A stretch of 6,181 nt of DNA. Origin: Rickettsiales bacterium. GTDB taxonomy: Bacteria > Pseudomonadota > Alphaproteobacteria > Rs-D84. The stretch spans positions 1 through 6,181 of the forward strand of contig JAIRLP010000083.1 in NCBI GenBank assembly GCA_031259365.1. The letters run 5' to 3'. The position numbers and the translations under genes are program-made. The notes beneath the pieces are model-generated. The model had not been told where the DNA came from. It ran no database searches and worked only from the letters and a program-made list of their open reading frames with translations. Below are positions 1 to 5,927 of this stretch, in pieces. The number at the start of each line of letters is the position of its first letter. Position 1 is the first letter of the stretch.

Positions 1-1844
1 CCCACGGTGCTCGTAAAGGTATGTCTGATACTGCGTTGAAGACAGCTGACGCTGGTTACTTGACTCGTCGATTGGTTGAATTGTCACATAACACAGTTAT
101 TACTGAACACGATTGTGGCACAACAGAATGCATTACTGCAAAACCTGTATACACCGGCAGCACATTGTCAGTGGCATTGGGGGACGTTGTATTGGGTCGT
201 ACAGCAGCAAAGGATGTTATCCATCCGATTTCCAAAGAAGTTATTGTGGTTCGTGGTGACTTGATCACAAAAGCAATCGCAAAACGGATTAACGAATCCG
301 GTCTGCCAAGTGTAGATGTTCGTTCTGTGCTGACATGTAATTCAGATGGATTGTGTGCAAAATGTTATGGTATGGACTTGTCCAGATCTACACTGGTACA
401 CGTTGGCGAAGCAGTTGGTGTTATTGCTGGTCAGTCCATCGGTGAACCTGGAACACAGTTGACATTGCGTACCTTCCACGTTGGTGGTATCGCATCCGGT
501 GGTGCGGAATCTCACTTTATCGAAGTTCCCGTATCTGGTATTGTTAAACTGTCGGGTGTAAACACAATTAAGAATACTTCTGGTCGCGTTGTTGTATTAA
601 GCCGTAATGGTGAAATCTCTATCGTTGACAAGAAGGGTGAAAAACAGTTCTCACAGAAATTACCTTATGCATCTATGTTGATTGTTAATGACGGCGCCAG
701 CGTTGAAAAGGGTGCCAAGGTTGCGGAATGGGATCCATACTCAAATACAATCATCGCTGAAAAGGATGGTATCGTTAACTTTAATGATTTGATCGAAAAC
801 GTATCTTATCAAGAAGAAGTTGATGCGATAACAGGTATCGTTTCCAGAAAAGTTATTAACTGGAAAACATCTACAAAGAAAGCTTTGAAACCAGCTGTAA
901 CATTGGTTGATGAAAAAGGCAATATCATATCGCTGGGTGGTAAGAAAATTGCTGAATACTTGCTACCAATCTATTCTGTATTGAATGTTGCAAATGGTGC
1001 ACGGGTTTCTGCGGGTGATGTTTTGGCACGTATCCCAGTTCAGACAAAGAAAACATCCGACATTACTGGTGGTCTGCCACGAGTTAATGAATTGTTGGAA
1101 GTTCGTCGTCCGTCTAACCCGGCATTGTTGGCTGAAATTGATGGTACTGTTGAATTGGAAGACGCTAAGTCAAAAATCATTATTCGTATCGAGCCAGAAG
1201 ACGGAACAGCGCCAGTTGAATATGCCGTGCCAAAGGGAACTAACTTGTTGGTACGCAGCGGAGACGTTGTAAAGAAAGCTGAAAAGTTGGTCGATGGCGA
1301 TCCAGTTCCACAAGATATTTTGCGTATCTTGGGACAGAAAGCATTGGCAACATTTATGGTAGAACAGATCCAGCAGGTTTACCGTTTGCAAGGCGTGATC
1401 ATCAATGACAAACACTTGGAAATCTTGATCCGTGAAATGACCAGACGTGTGGAAATTACTAATCCAGGCGATACAGGATTCTTGCTAGGCCAGGTTGTTG
1501 ATCGTGTTGATTTAGAAGAAGAAAATGCACGCGTTGCACGTGATGGTGGTCGTGTCGCAGAATCATCTCAGGTTCTGGTTGGTTTGACCCGCGCATCTTT
1601 GACCAGCCGTTCATTTATCTCTAATGCATCGTTCCAGCAGACAACCAAAGTATTGGTAGACGCTGCGATTAACGGCGCAACCGATAAATTGATTGGTATC
1701 AACGAAAACTTGATCGTTGGCCGTTTAATCCCAATCGGTACAGGTGCATATGTTCGTCGCGTTCGTGAAATCGCACGTGATGAAGAAAAGGCTGAAAAGC
1801 TGGCACGCGAAGGTAATGTTCAACAACAATTGTTGGATATCTAA
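1..1844 (+). CDS. rpoC: DNA-directed RNA polymerase subunit beta' (3' part, start outside window)
   Basis: This is the C-terminal portion, about 613 residues, of the catalytic beta-prime subunit of RNA polymerase; the reading frame is already open at the left edge (HGARKGMSDTALKT, the bridge-helix region), so the ATG at 21 is an internal Met. Counting from that Met, C32, C106, C112 and C115 form the second zinc site. The trigger loop follows at about 136-156, with QSIGEPGTQLTLRTFHVGG and the conserved Arg150 and His153. Next comes a long insertion (about 165-340) matching the proteobacterial SI3 module, then the conserved ITGGLPRV and VYRLQGVIINDKH segments, and the NLIVGRLIPIGTG element near the C terminus. 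It ends LLDI with tandem TAATAA. One oddity is Leu149 where E. coli has Met932. In many Alphaproteobacteria rpsL follows; here a long hairpin and a HAD gene follow instead. Confidence 0.98.
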   Translation, partial: HGARKGMSDTALKTADAGYLTRRLVELSHNTVITEHDCGTTECITAKPVYTGSTLSVALGDVVLGRTAAKDVIHPISKEVIVVRGDLITKAIAKRINESGLPSVDVRSVLTCNSDGLCAKCYGMDLSRSTLVHVGEAVGVIAGQSIGEPGTQLTLRTFHVGGIASGGAESHFIEVPVSGIVKLSGVNTIKNTSGRVVVLSRNGEISIVDKKGEKQFSQKLPYASMLIVNDGASVEKGAKVAEWDPYSNTIIAEKDGIVNFNDLIENVSYQEEVDAITGIVSRKVINWKTSTKKALKPAVTLVDEKGNIISLGGKKIAEYLLPIYSVLNVANGARVSAGDVLARIPVQTKKTSDITGGLPRVNELLEVRRPSNPALLAEIDGTVELEDAKSKIIIRIEPEDGTAPVEYAVPKGTNLLVRSGDVVKKAEKLVDGDPVPQDILRILGQKALATFMVEQIQQVYRLQGVIINDKHLEILIREMTRRVEITNPGDTGFLLGQVVDRVDLEEENARVARDGGRVAESSQVLVGLTRASLTSRSFISNASFQQTTKVLVDAAINGATDKLIGINENLIVGRLIPIGTGAYVRRVREIARDEEKAEKLAREGNVQQQLLDI

Positions 1845-1850
1845 TAAATA

Positions 1851-1943
1851 AAATTATGTGGGGACTTGTTGTATTCACCCCCCCCTCGTGTAATATCTGT
1901 ACACGTCGGGGTTGCGAATGCTTCCAATCCCCACACATAATTT
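1851..1943 (+). repeat. Extended 93-nt imperfect inverted repeat after rpoC
   Basis: The whole rpoC-HAD spacer folds on itself. The pairs are 1851-1859 with 1935-1943 (9 bp), 1860-1864 with 1928-1932 (5 bp, leaving a 2-nt bulge), 1871-1876 with 1916-1921 (6 bp, one G-T), 1882-1885 with 1908-1911 (C4/G4) and 1887-1891 with 1901-1905 (5 bp), closing a 9-nt loop. A run of eight C lies at 1878-1885. There is no clean T-tract after the outer stem, so it is a poor intrinsic terminator. It could be an RNA processing site, an attenuator, or a mobile palindromic element. Pairing was found by eye. Confidence 0.65.
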
Positions 1944-1959
1944 AATTTCTGAAAAAGAT

Positions 1960-2415
1960 ATGAATAAGATTCCCGCTGTTTATTGTGATATTGATGGTGT
2001 TGTTACCAAGAAGTTTGGTATTACTGTCGGTCAATTTGATCCGGCAAATACACCGGCCCATGTTCTGGAAACTATGGGTAAAAATTTTGATCGCTTTGGC
2101 AACGCAAATGAAAATATGATCAAAGTCTTGAAAACACTGGGACGTGATTTTACACTTGTTTTCATTACGGGACGCTGGGCCATGGGACAAGAAAAGGTTG
2201 AACAATTTTTGAATGGATTATTACCCGATACAAACAAGAAGATTTTCTGCAAACCGCGCGATTATCATGCGACCACTGCGGAATATAAACTGGCCAAAAT
2301 CAAAGAACTTGAGGCCGAAGGCCATGACTTCCATATAGGATTCGATGACCACAGTGCGGTTATTGGATATCTGCATAATCATGGTATGTTCGTGGCACAA
2401 GTTATAACCGATTAG
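1960..2415 (+). CDS. HAD-like hydrolase, substrate unknown
   Basis: A 151-residue protein with the motif order of the haloacid dehalogenase superfamily. Motif I is YCDIDGVV (nucleophile candidate D10, acid/base D12), motif II is VFITGR (T70), a motif III lysine is probably K110 or K113, and motif IV is IGFDD (D129, D130). It is compact with no large cap domain, no signal peptide and no membrane segment, so probably cytosolic. The frame is open from a TTG at 1912, but that start lies inside the upstream hairpin; the ATG at 1960 places motif I ten residues in, as usual for the family. The Shine-Dalgarno is weak. Similar short HAD proteins include phosphatases of nucleotides, polynucleotides and sugars, and the sequence does not decide between these. 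It sits alone between rpoC and rpmF with a large dyad on each side. Confidence 0.8.
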   Translation: MNKIPAVYCDIDGVVTKKFGITVGQFDPANTPAHVLETMGKNFDRFGNANENMIKVLKTLGRDFTLVFITGRWAMGQEKVEQFLNGLLPDTNKKIFCKPRDYHATTAEYKLAKIKELEAEGHDFHIGFDDHSAVIGYLHNHGMFVAQVITD

Positions 2416-2419
2416 GTGA

Positions 2420-2464
2420 CAAATATGATTAATATACTGTTTTGCGGCATATTGATCATATTTG
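2420..2464 (+). repeat. 16-bp inverted repeat after the HAD gene
   Basis: Positions 2420-2435 pair with 2449-2464 without a gap; only one of the 16 pairs (2430 with 2454) is G-T. The loop is 13 nt (2436-2448). The arms are almost all A/T, starting CAAATATGAT and ending ATCATATTTG. It begins 5 nt after the stop codon. It lacks a G/C-rich stem and T-run, so it is not a typical terminator. It may stabilise the 3' end of the mRNA or act as a DNA-level binding site ahead of the rpmF promoter. Confidence 0.7.
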
Positions 2465-2480
2465 CCCCCTAAGATTTCGC

Positions 2481-2508
2481 TTGCAAAAGTGGAAGATTCT
2501 AATAAAAT
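2481..2508 (+). promoter_or_regulatory. Candidate sigma70-type promoter for rpmF
   Basis: TTGCAA at 2481-2486 and TAAAAT at 2503-2508 are separated by 16 bp, which would start transcription about 20 nt before the rpmF ATG. It lies just after the 2420-2464 dyad. This is by-eye consensus matching in AT-rich DNA, so it is only moderately supported. Confidence 0.4.
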
Positions 2509-2535
2509 ATAACCCGTAAATAAAAGGATTATGAA

Positions 2536-2685
2536 ATGGCAGTGCCAAAAAGTAAAACAAGTAAAGCCCGCACAGCACAACGTCGCGCACATGACGCTTT
2601 GTCAGTAATGCCATCAGGTGTTTGCAAAAAATGTGGCGAAAAGAAACGTCCACATCACGTTTGTCCTGCTTGCGGAACAAAATAA
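2536..2685 (+). CDS. rpmF: 50S ribosomal protein L32, zinc-ribbon type, short
   Basis: A 49-residue protein starting MAVPKSKTSKARTAQRRAHD, the conserved basic N-terminal extension of L32, followed by ALSVMPSGV and a zinc ribbon with C30, C33, C43 and C46 (CX2C-X9-CX2C). This spacing is the same as in zinc-binding L32 of Firmicutes. The E. coli and Rickettsia L32 sequences I remember lack these cysteines. The protein stops right after CPACGTK, whereas most L32 proteins (56-60 residues) go on with a GxYxGR-V tail. The start is chosen for the MAVPK signature and an AAGG at 2524-2527; an out-of-frame ATG at 2531 is ignored. It is a component of the large ribosomal subunit. The rpmF-plsX neighbourhood is widely conserved and supports the call. 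Confidence 0.95.
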   Translation: MAVPKSKTSKARTAQRRAHDALSVMPSGVCKKCGEKKRPHHVCPACGTK

Positions 2686-2790
2686 AATTGAATGTAATGG
2701 GTATCTGCTTGTTTGGAATACCGGTCATGTAGGTTGACTACACTTCCTTTATTCCAAACGTCGTATATCCCGCCTTATATTCAATTTTTT
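2684..2790 (+). repeat. Extended 105-nt hairpin with T-run between rpmF and plsX
   Basis: Almost the entire spacer is self-complementary. The pairs are 2684-2693 with 2779-2788 (10 bp), continued by 2694-2697 with 2775-2778 (one G-T), 2699-2701 with 2769-2771, 2711-2720 with 2750-2759 (a perfect 10 bp, GTTTGGAATA/TATTCCAAAC), and 2728-2732 with 2738-2742 around the 5-nt loop GTTGA. Six T follow at 2785-2790. It overlaps the rpmF stop codon and ends about 4-6 nt before the plsX ATG. It could be a very long attenuator or terminator, a small structured RNA, or a palindromic repeat element. Pairing was found by eye. Confidence 0.75.
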
Positions 2791-2794
2791 AATT

Positions 2795-3868
2795 ATGACT
2801 ACAAATAAAAAAATTATTTCAGTTGATGCTATGGGGGGCGATAAGGCCCCTGTTGCCGTATTGGGTGGTATGAATCAATTCTTGTTTCAAAACGGCGAAA
2901 ATAGTGTTTATTTCCGTGTTTTCGGTAACGAAAAAGTTCTGCAACCGCTTTTGGCTAAATATCCGCGTGTTGGGCGTAACTGCACGGTTATTCATGCCCC
3001 GGATGTAATCAAGGGAACTGATAAAGTTCGTGAAGTTATTCGAACCGCACAAAACACTTCTATGTATATGGCCGTCAAGGACGTACGCGAAGGTAATTCC
3101 GCAGCTGTCGTCAGTGCCGGTAATACGGGTATCTTGATGGCTTTGTCGAAACTGGCCTTGAAGACAGTCGAAGGTATTTCACGTCCCGCCATTACAACGA
3201 TGTTGCCATCAGGTGGTGGCGAACAACGTGTGGTTGTCTTGGATTTGGGTGCAAATGTTCAATGTGATGAAGAAAACTTGTTTGACTTTGCAATACTGGG
3301 CAGTGTTTATGCAGAAAGCTATGGAAAGATGCCAAACCCAAAACTGGGTATTCTGAATATTGGTGAAGAAAATACCAAGGGTAATGAAACCTTGCAGCGT
3401 TTGAATAAATTATTGGCTGCCCATAAAGACGAATTGCCTTATGATTATATTGGCTTTGTCGAAGGAAATGACATCAGTGGTGGAAACGTCCAAGTCGTTG
3501 TTACAGACGGCTTTACAGGCAATATTGTTCTGAAAACAGTAGAAGGCACCGCAAAACTGATTAAACGTGTTGTGGTGGATAATTTAAAAAAATCTGTGCT
3601 GGCAATTATTGGCGCGTTTTTCCTGGTTCATGTGTTCAAAAGATTAAAGCATAAAATTGATCCTCGTTCTTATGCGGGTGCGGTATTCTTGGGATTGAAT
3701 GGGTTTGCCATCAAGACTCATGGAAACAGTGATGCGCTGGCATTTGCGAATGCTATTAAGTATGCAGTGGAATTAAGTAAGTCAAACTTTTATAACCAGA
3801 TCAAAGAAAATGTAGAAAAGCTGGCACCTTTTAAAAAGGAATTGCGTGAAAATAATGAAGCTTTTTAA
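2795..3868 (+). CDS. plsX: Phosphate acyltransferase PlsX
   Basis: A 357-residue acyl-ACP:phosphate acyltransferase, which makes acyl-phosphate for PlsY and so feeds phosphatidic acid synthesis; it acts peripherally at the inner membrane. Recognisable family segments in order are the N-terminal ISVDAMGGDKAP (8-19), VVSAGNTGILMAL (105-117), RPAITTMLP (130-138), VVVLDLGANVQC (146-157), LGILNIGEENTKGNE (184-198), FVEGNDI (221-227), VVTDGFTGNIVLKTVEG (235-251) and AGAVFLGLNGFAIKTHGNSD (294-313). A hydrophobic stretch flanked by lysines at about 264-285 may be the membrane-touching element. Length is slightly above the usual 330-350. The start is set by the ISVDAMGGD motif near the N terminus. There is no Shine-Dalgarno, because the preceding bases are a T-run at the foot of a long hairpin. 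The usual partner fabH does not follow; a terminator does. Confidence 0.97.
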   Translation: MTTNKKIISVDAMGGDKAPVAVLGGMNQFLFQNGENSVYFRVFGNEKVLQPLLAKYPRVGRNCTVIHAPDVIKGTDKVREVIRTAQNTSMYMAVKDVREGNSAAVVSAGNTGILMALSKLALKTVEGISRPAITTMLPSGGGEQRVVVLDLGANVQCDEENLFDFAILGSVYAESYGKMPNPKLGILNIGEENTKGNETLQRLNKLLAAHKDELPYDYIGFVEGNDISGGNVQVVVTDGFTGNIVLKTVEGTAKLIKRVVVDNLKKSVLAIIGAFFLVHVFKRLKHKIDPRSYAGAVFLGLNGFAIKTHGNSDALAFANAIKYAVELSKSNFYNQIKENVEKLAPFKKELRENNEAF

Positions 3869-3871
3869 ATA

Positions 3872-3892
3872 AAATCCCGCTTTGCGGGATTT
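3872..3892 (+). terminator. Intrinsic terminator after plsX, probably bidirectional
   Basis: A perfect 9-bp stem, AAATCCCGC at 3872-3880 with GCGGGATTT at 3884-3892, closes a TTT loop. On the plus strand it is followed by a T-rich tract (TTTGTTGTTT). Read on the minus strand it is followed by ATTTTATTT-like sequence, so it can also end the leftward operon whose last codon lies a few bases away. It sits 3 nt after the plsX stop codon, between convergent transcripts. Confidence 0.93.
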
Positions 3893-3897
3893 GTTGT

Positions 3898-4382
3898 TTA
3901 ATTAGAATAATAGCATGAGCCGGTATATGTAAAAGAACCGGTTCCATCGCTGCCGTCGCCTCTTATTATAGCAATTGGTTATATTCATATTTTCGCCCTG
4001 GATACTGTTACCGTTATCTGGGCATTTTGTGCAAGAAGTTGTACCATAATATCCAGCGCTGCATGCAGTGAAGACATCAAAAGTTTGACCACTGTAATTG
4101 CAGACAAAAAAATGTTGGTACATTAATGGGGTAACTTGGTGCAAGTGAACCTTTGACAAAAACAATATCGCCGTCCTGCAAGGTATGATAGTCCCCCGGA
4201 TAGTCAGGAAAATAAAGGCCACAACTATTTGCAGAATTACAATCATAACAATCGTATGCAAAAATAGAGCCATCTTTGTTATAGCCCATTAGATAGTCTG
4301 TTGCATCATAGAATTGCGCGTACGATTTTGTGCAGCAGATTAAATTTGATACTATCAAAAAAATTAAAGGTCTTGTTTTCAT
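3898..4382 (-). pseudogene. Secreted Cys/Gly/Tyr-rich small protein, two frameshifts
   Basis: This reads leftward from ATG 4382 with a clear signal peptide (MKTRPLIFLIVSNLICC, probable cleavage after KSYA), then a Cys/Tyr/Asp-rich segment (YDCYDCNSANSC). After PTFF the frame runs out as CLQLQWSNF and stops at 4077. Removing one T from the T7 run at 4106-4112 continues it with VCNYSGQTFD, TACSAGYYGTTSCTKCPDNG and NITNCY. A second one-base correction around 3961-3970 changes a basic, hydrophobic tail into RGDGSDGTGSFTYTGSCYYSN and a stop at 3898. That composition (G, S, T, C, Y) matches the rest of the protein and resembles C-termini I recall from secreted proteins of gut Alphaproteobacteria. 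The restored length is about 160 residues, exported to the periplasm or beyond; function unknown. Its ATG overlaps the stop of the upstream peptidase gene (ATGA), implying translational coupling. The two errors suggest decay; sequencing error at the T7 run is possible. Confidence 0.65.
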
Positions 4383-5572
4383 TTTTCTATGCCCGGGGTT
4401 TTGTTTGGCATTACCGTTGTGTTACGGAATAACGAATACATGTTTATTGCATGGGTTATTTCTTTTTGTACCGATTTATTCGTCACCAAGTTCATTGCTG
4501 ATTGATGAAGTTGTTCCACAGTTTTTATGTTGGCTGTTTCCAGAATGTTTTGCCCCTGATGTGAAAACAATTTTTTCATGCATTGATTCATGTCATCGGA
4601 ATTTTGAATAATAAAATTATTGTTGTTTCGTATTGCTGTGGCGCGGGCTTGCATTGTCTTGCCTAATTTCCATTGAATTACTTTTGGGATCTTTTCAATA
4701 TAGTTGCCCCAAGATTCTTCCGAGATAAAATCATCAATGACTGTTTGAAGAATTATATTTGCTTCTTGTTCGAATATCTTGCTGTGAATATGTTCTTGGT
4801 TGTTTTTCAGATATTTGAAATACGCGTTAAATCTAGAACTTTCAGCATATTCACCATATCCAATTTTTGCTGTTTTTACAGAACCTGTATGAATAAATAT
4901 ATGGCGACGCAGCATTAGGTCTGCGATATTAGCGGAAATTTCGTCATAAACTTGCAACAGTGCAATTTCTTCGGCGGACAGTTTTAACAGTGATATATTG
5001 TTTGTATTAAAGTAATGTTGAGCTTCGTGTGCAATACGTGCCAGTACTTAATAATTTAAATATCCAATAAATTTTCTAAGATTATAAAAAGATTCTTGTT
5101 CAATCTGGGACGCTTTTGCATTGTTGCTAAAGGCATTCTTTGGTAATTTTATAATTCGGACCAATACAATGTTTTTGCTTGGATTGTATTGGGCAAGAAG
5201 GCTTGATGAAATACCATTGCAGAAAGTACGGTTGTATTCTTCGGAATCTCTTATATTTATTTCTTCAATTTTTATAAATGGCAAAGTCTTTGAAATGAAT
5301 TCGACAAGCTCTTGGTCGTACAGCCAGTTATTCAATTCTTGGCACCATGCATGTGGGTTTTCTTTTGAATCATCCTTACCATTAGCTTTGGGCATGTATT
5401 CGGAATAGTTCACAGCTGTGGTTTTTTGTTGAGGGTTTGAAGGCCCCATACTTAGTAAAAGTGCTATGCCAGACATTAATAACCTGGATTTGATCAGAAC
5501 ATTTGTTATATCAAAACGACCGATTCTTGTATCGGTTTTTTTGTTTTCAAAAACCCATAATTTCTTTGACAT
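4379..5572 (-). pseudogene. Probable HExxH zinc metallopeptidase interrupted by an in-frame TAA
   Basis: A single minus-strand frame runs from ATG 5572 to TGA 4379, with 396 sense codons and one internal stop, TAA at 5048-5050 (codon 175). Before it are a short hydrophobic segment at about 29-43 (LLMSGIALLLSMG), possibly a membrane anchor, and an alpha/beta region ending AQYNPSKNIVLVRI, typical of the strand before a metallopeptidase active helix. Right after the stop comes VLARIAHEAQHYF, with zinc ligands H182 and H186 and general base E183. E211 in YDEISANIADLML is a fair third ligand. The remaining 185 residues are charged, mostly helical-looking and unrecognised. An AGGT lies about 8 nt before the start. 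The catalytic half has no good start codon of its own: the open stretch after the stop offers only a TTG at 4957, downstream of HEAQH. I therefore call a nonsense-broken gene; readthrough or a sequencing error cannot be excluded. It overlaps the secreted Cys-rich gene by 4 nt, so the two were one operon. Confidence 0.72.
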
Positions 5573-5610
5573 TTTTTTACCTGTTTTCTGCCTATTACAA
5601 TCGGTGGCTT

Positions 5611-5625
5611 AAATTAGACTAATTT
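5611..5625. promoter_or_regulatory. 15-bp palindrome, candidate operator
   Basis: AAATTAG and CTAATTT are exact inverted copies around a single central A. With a one-base centre it cannot form an RNA hairpin, so a protein-binding site is the likelier meaning. It lies between the candidate leftward promoter and the peptidase start, where a repressor would block transcription. It is AT-rich, so chance occurrence is possible. Confidence 0.35.
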
Positions 5626-5649
5626 TTTACCTAACTTTCACCTGTGCGT

Positions 5650-5676
5650 TCTATATTTTTCTGCGAAAAATGTCAA
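5650..5676 (-). promoter_or_regulatory. Candidate promoter for the leftward peptidase operon
   Basis: On the minus strand a perfect TTGACA (5671-5676) is followed after 15 bp by TATAGA (5650-5655), about 78 nt upstream of the peptidase ATG. The spacer is shorter than the ideal 17 bp and contains a small TTTTTC/GAAAAA dyad that could be an operator. The perfect -35 is the main support. Confidence 0.4.
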
Positions 5677-5734
5677 TGCATTTATGTTGGGATTTTAGGT
5701 GCTGGGTGTTGGGAAAAGTAGCTTAAGAATACCA

Positions 5735-5764
5735 GTTGAAATTATTTTTACATTCAACCATAAT
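5735..5764 (+). promoter_or_regulatory. Candidate promoter for the regulator, with overlapping dyad
   Basis: TTGAAA (5736-5741) and CATAAT (5759-5764) are exactly 17 bp apart, a good sigma70-type arrangement reading toward the regulator and giving a leader of roughly 155 nt. GTTGAA (5735-5740) and TTCAAC (5753-5758) form an inverted repeat with a 12-bp centre that overlaps the -35 and fills the spacer. A protein bound there would compete with polymerase, which would fit autoregulation by the downstream HTH protein, though nothing here proves that. Confidence 0.4.
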
Positions 5765-5927
5765 TAGAACATAATCCTAAGAATATAACGAATCGCGATA
5801 AGGATAATTTGATCGATTATACAGGCGCATGACGGGTAATGATAAATTTGCACGGGATGGGTGTGTTGTAAAAGATTATGCGGTTGTTCAGATAAAAGTA
5901 CGAACTTGGGGGTAAAAGGAGAGAGTA

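Larger units (their letters stand above)
5573..5927. other. Divergent intergenic region between peptidase operon and regulator
   Basis: A 355-bp AT-rich spacer with no convincing gene. It holds a leftward candidate promoter near 5650-5676, a rightward one near 5736-5764, and a 15-bp odd palindrome at 5611-5625. TGTTGGGA occurs as a direct repeat at 5685-5692 and 5707-5714, 22 bp apart, and TTTTTTACCT occurs twice (5573-5582 and 5623-5632). Further right, GTTC at 5886-5889 and GAAC at 5902-5905 form a small dyad just before the regulator's ribosome binding site. Nothing else stands out in 5765-5880. Confidence 0.6.

Noticed and set aside
1912..1959. N-terminal extension of the HAD protein from TTG 1912 or ATG 1918
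   Set aside because: It would be encoded inside the long hairpin and push motif I away from the N terminus; ATG 1960 fits the family better.
2684..2790. SRP (4.5S) RNA or 6S RNA gene
   Set aside because: The length suits SRP RNA, but the conserved GGAA-tetraloop domain is absent, and there is no large central bubble as in 6S RNA.
3902..4273. A 123-residue protein with a hydrophobic N terminus in the second minus-strand frame
   Set aside because: Its N-terminal part is a shadow of the signal-peptide frame; only its later part, after the T7 run, carries the secreted-protein motifs.
4379..4957. A separate 192-residue gene starting at the TTG at 4957
   Set aside because: The frame is open further upstream through HEAQHYF up to the TAA at 5048 and is in phase with the upstream half; starting at 4957 would discard the catalytic motif.
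5048..5050. Selenocysteine, pyrrolysine or a reassigned stop
   Set aside because: The codon is TAA, not TGA or TAG, and TAA ends rpoC, rpmF and plsX normally in this window.
4330..5408. Plus-strand ORFs of 81 to 95 codons opposite the peptidase operon
   Set aside because: They are antisense shadows without ribosome binding sites or recognisable motifs; the minus strand carries HExxH and a signal peptide.
5829..5915. 28-codon ORF ending just before the regulator's Shine-Dalgarno, possible leader peptide
   Set aside because: It has a poor ribosome binding site and no recognisable composition or motif; ORFs this short are expected by chance.
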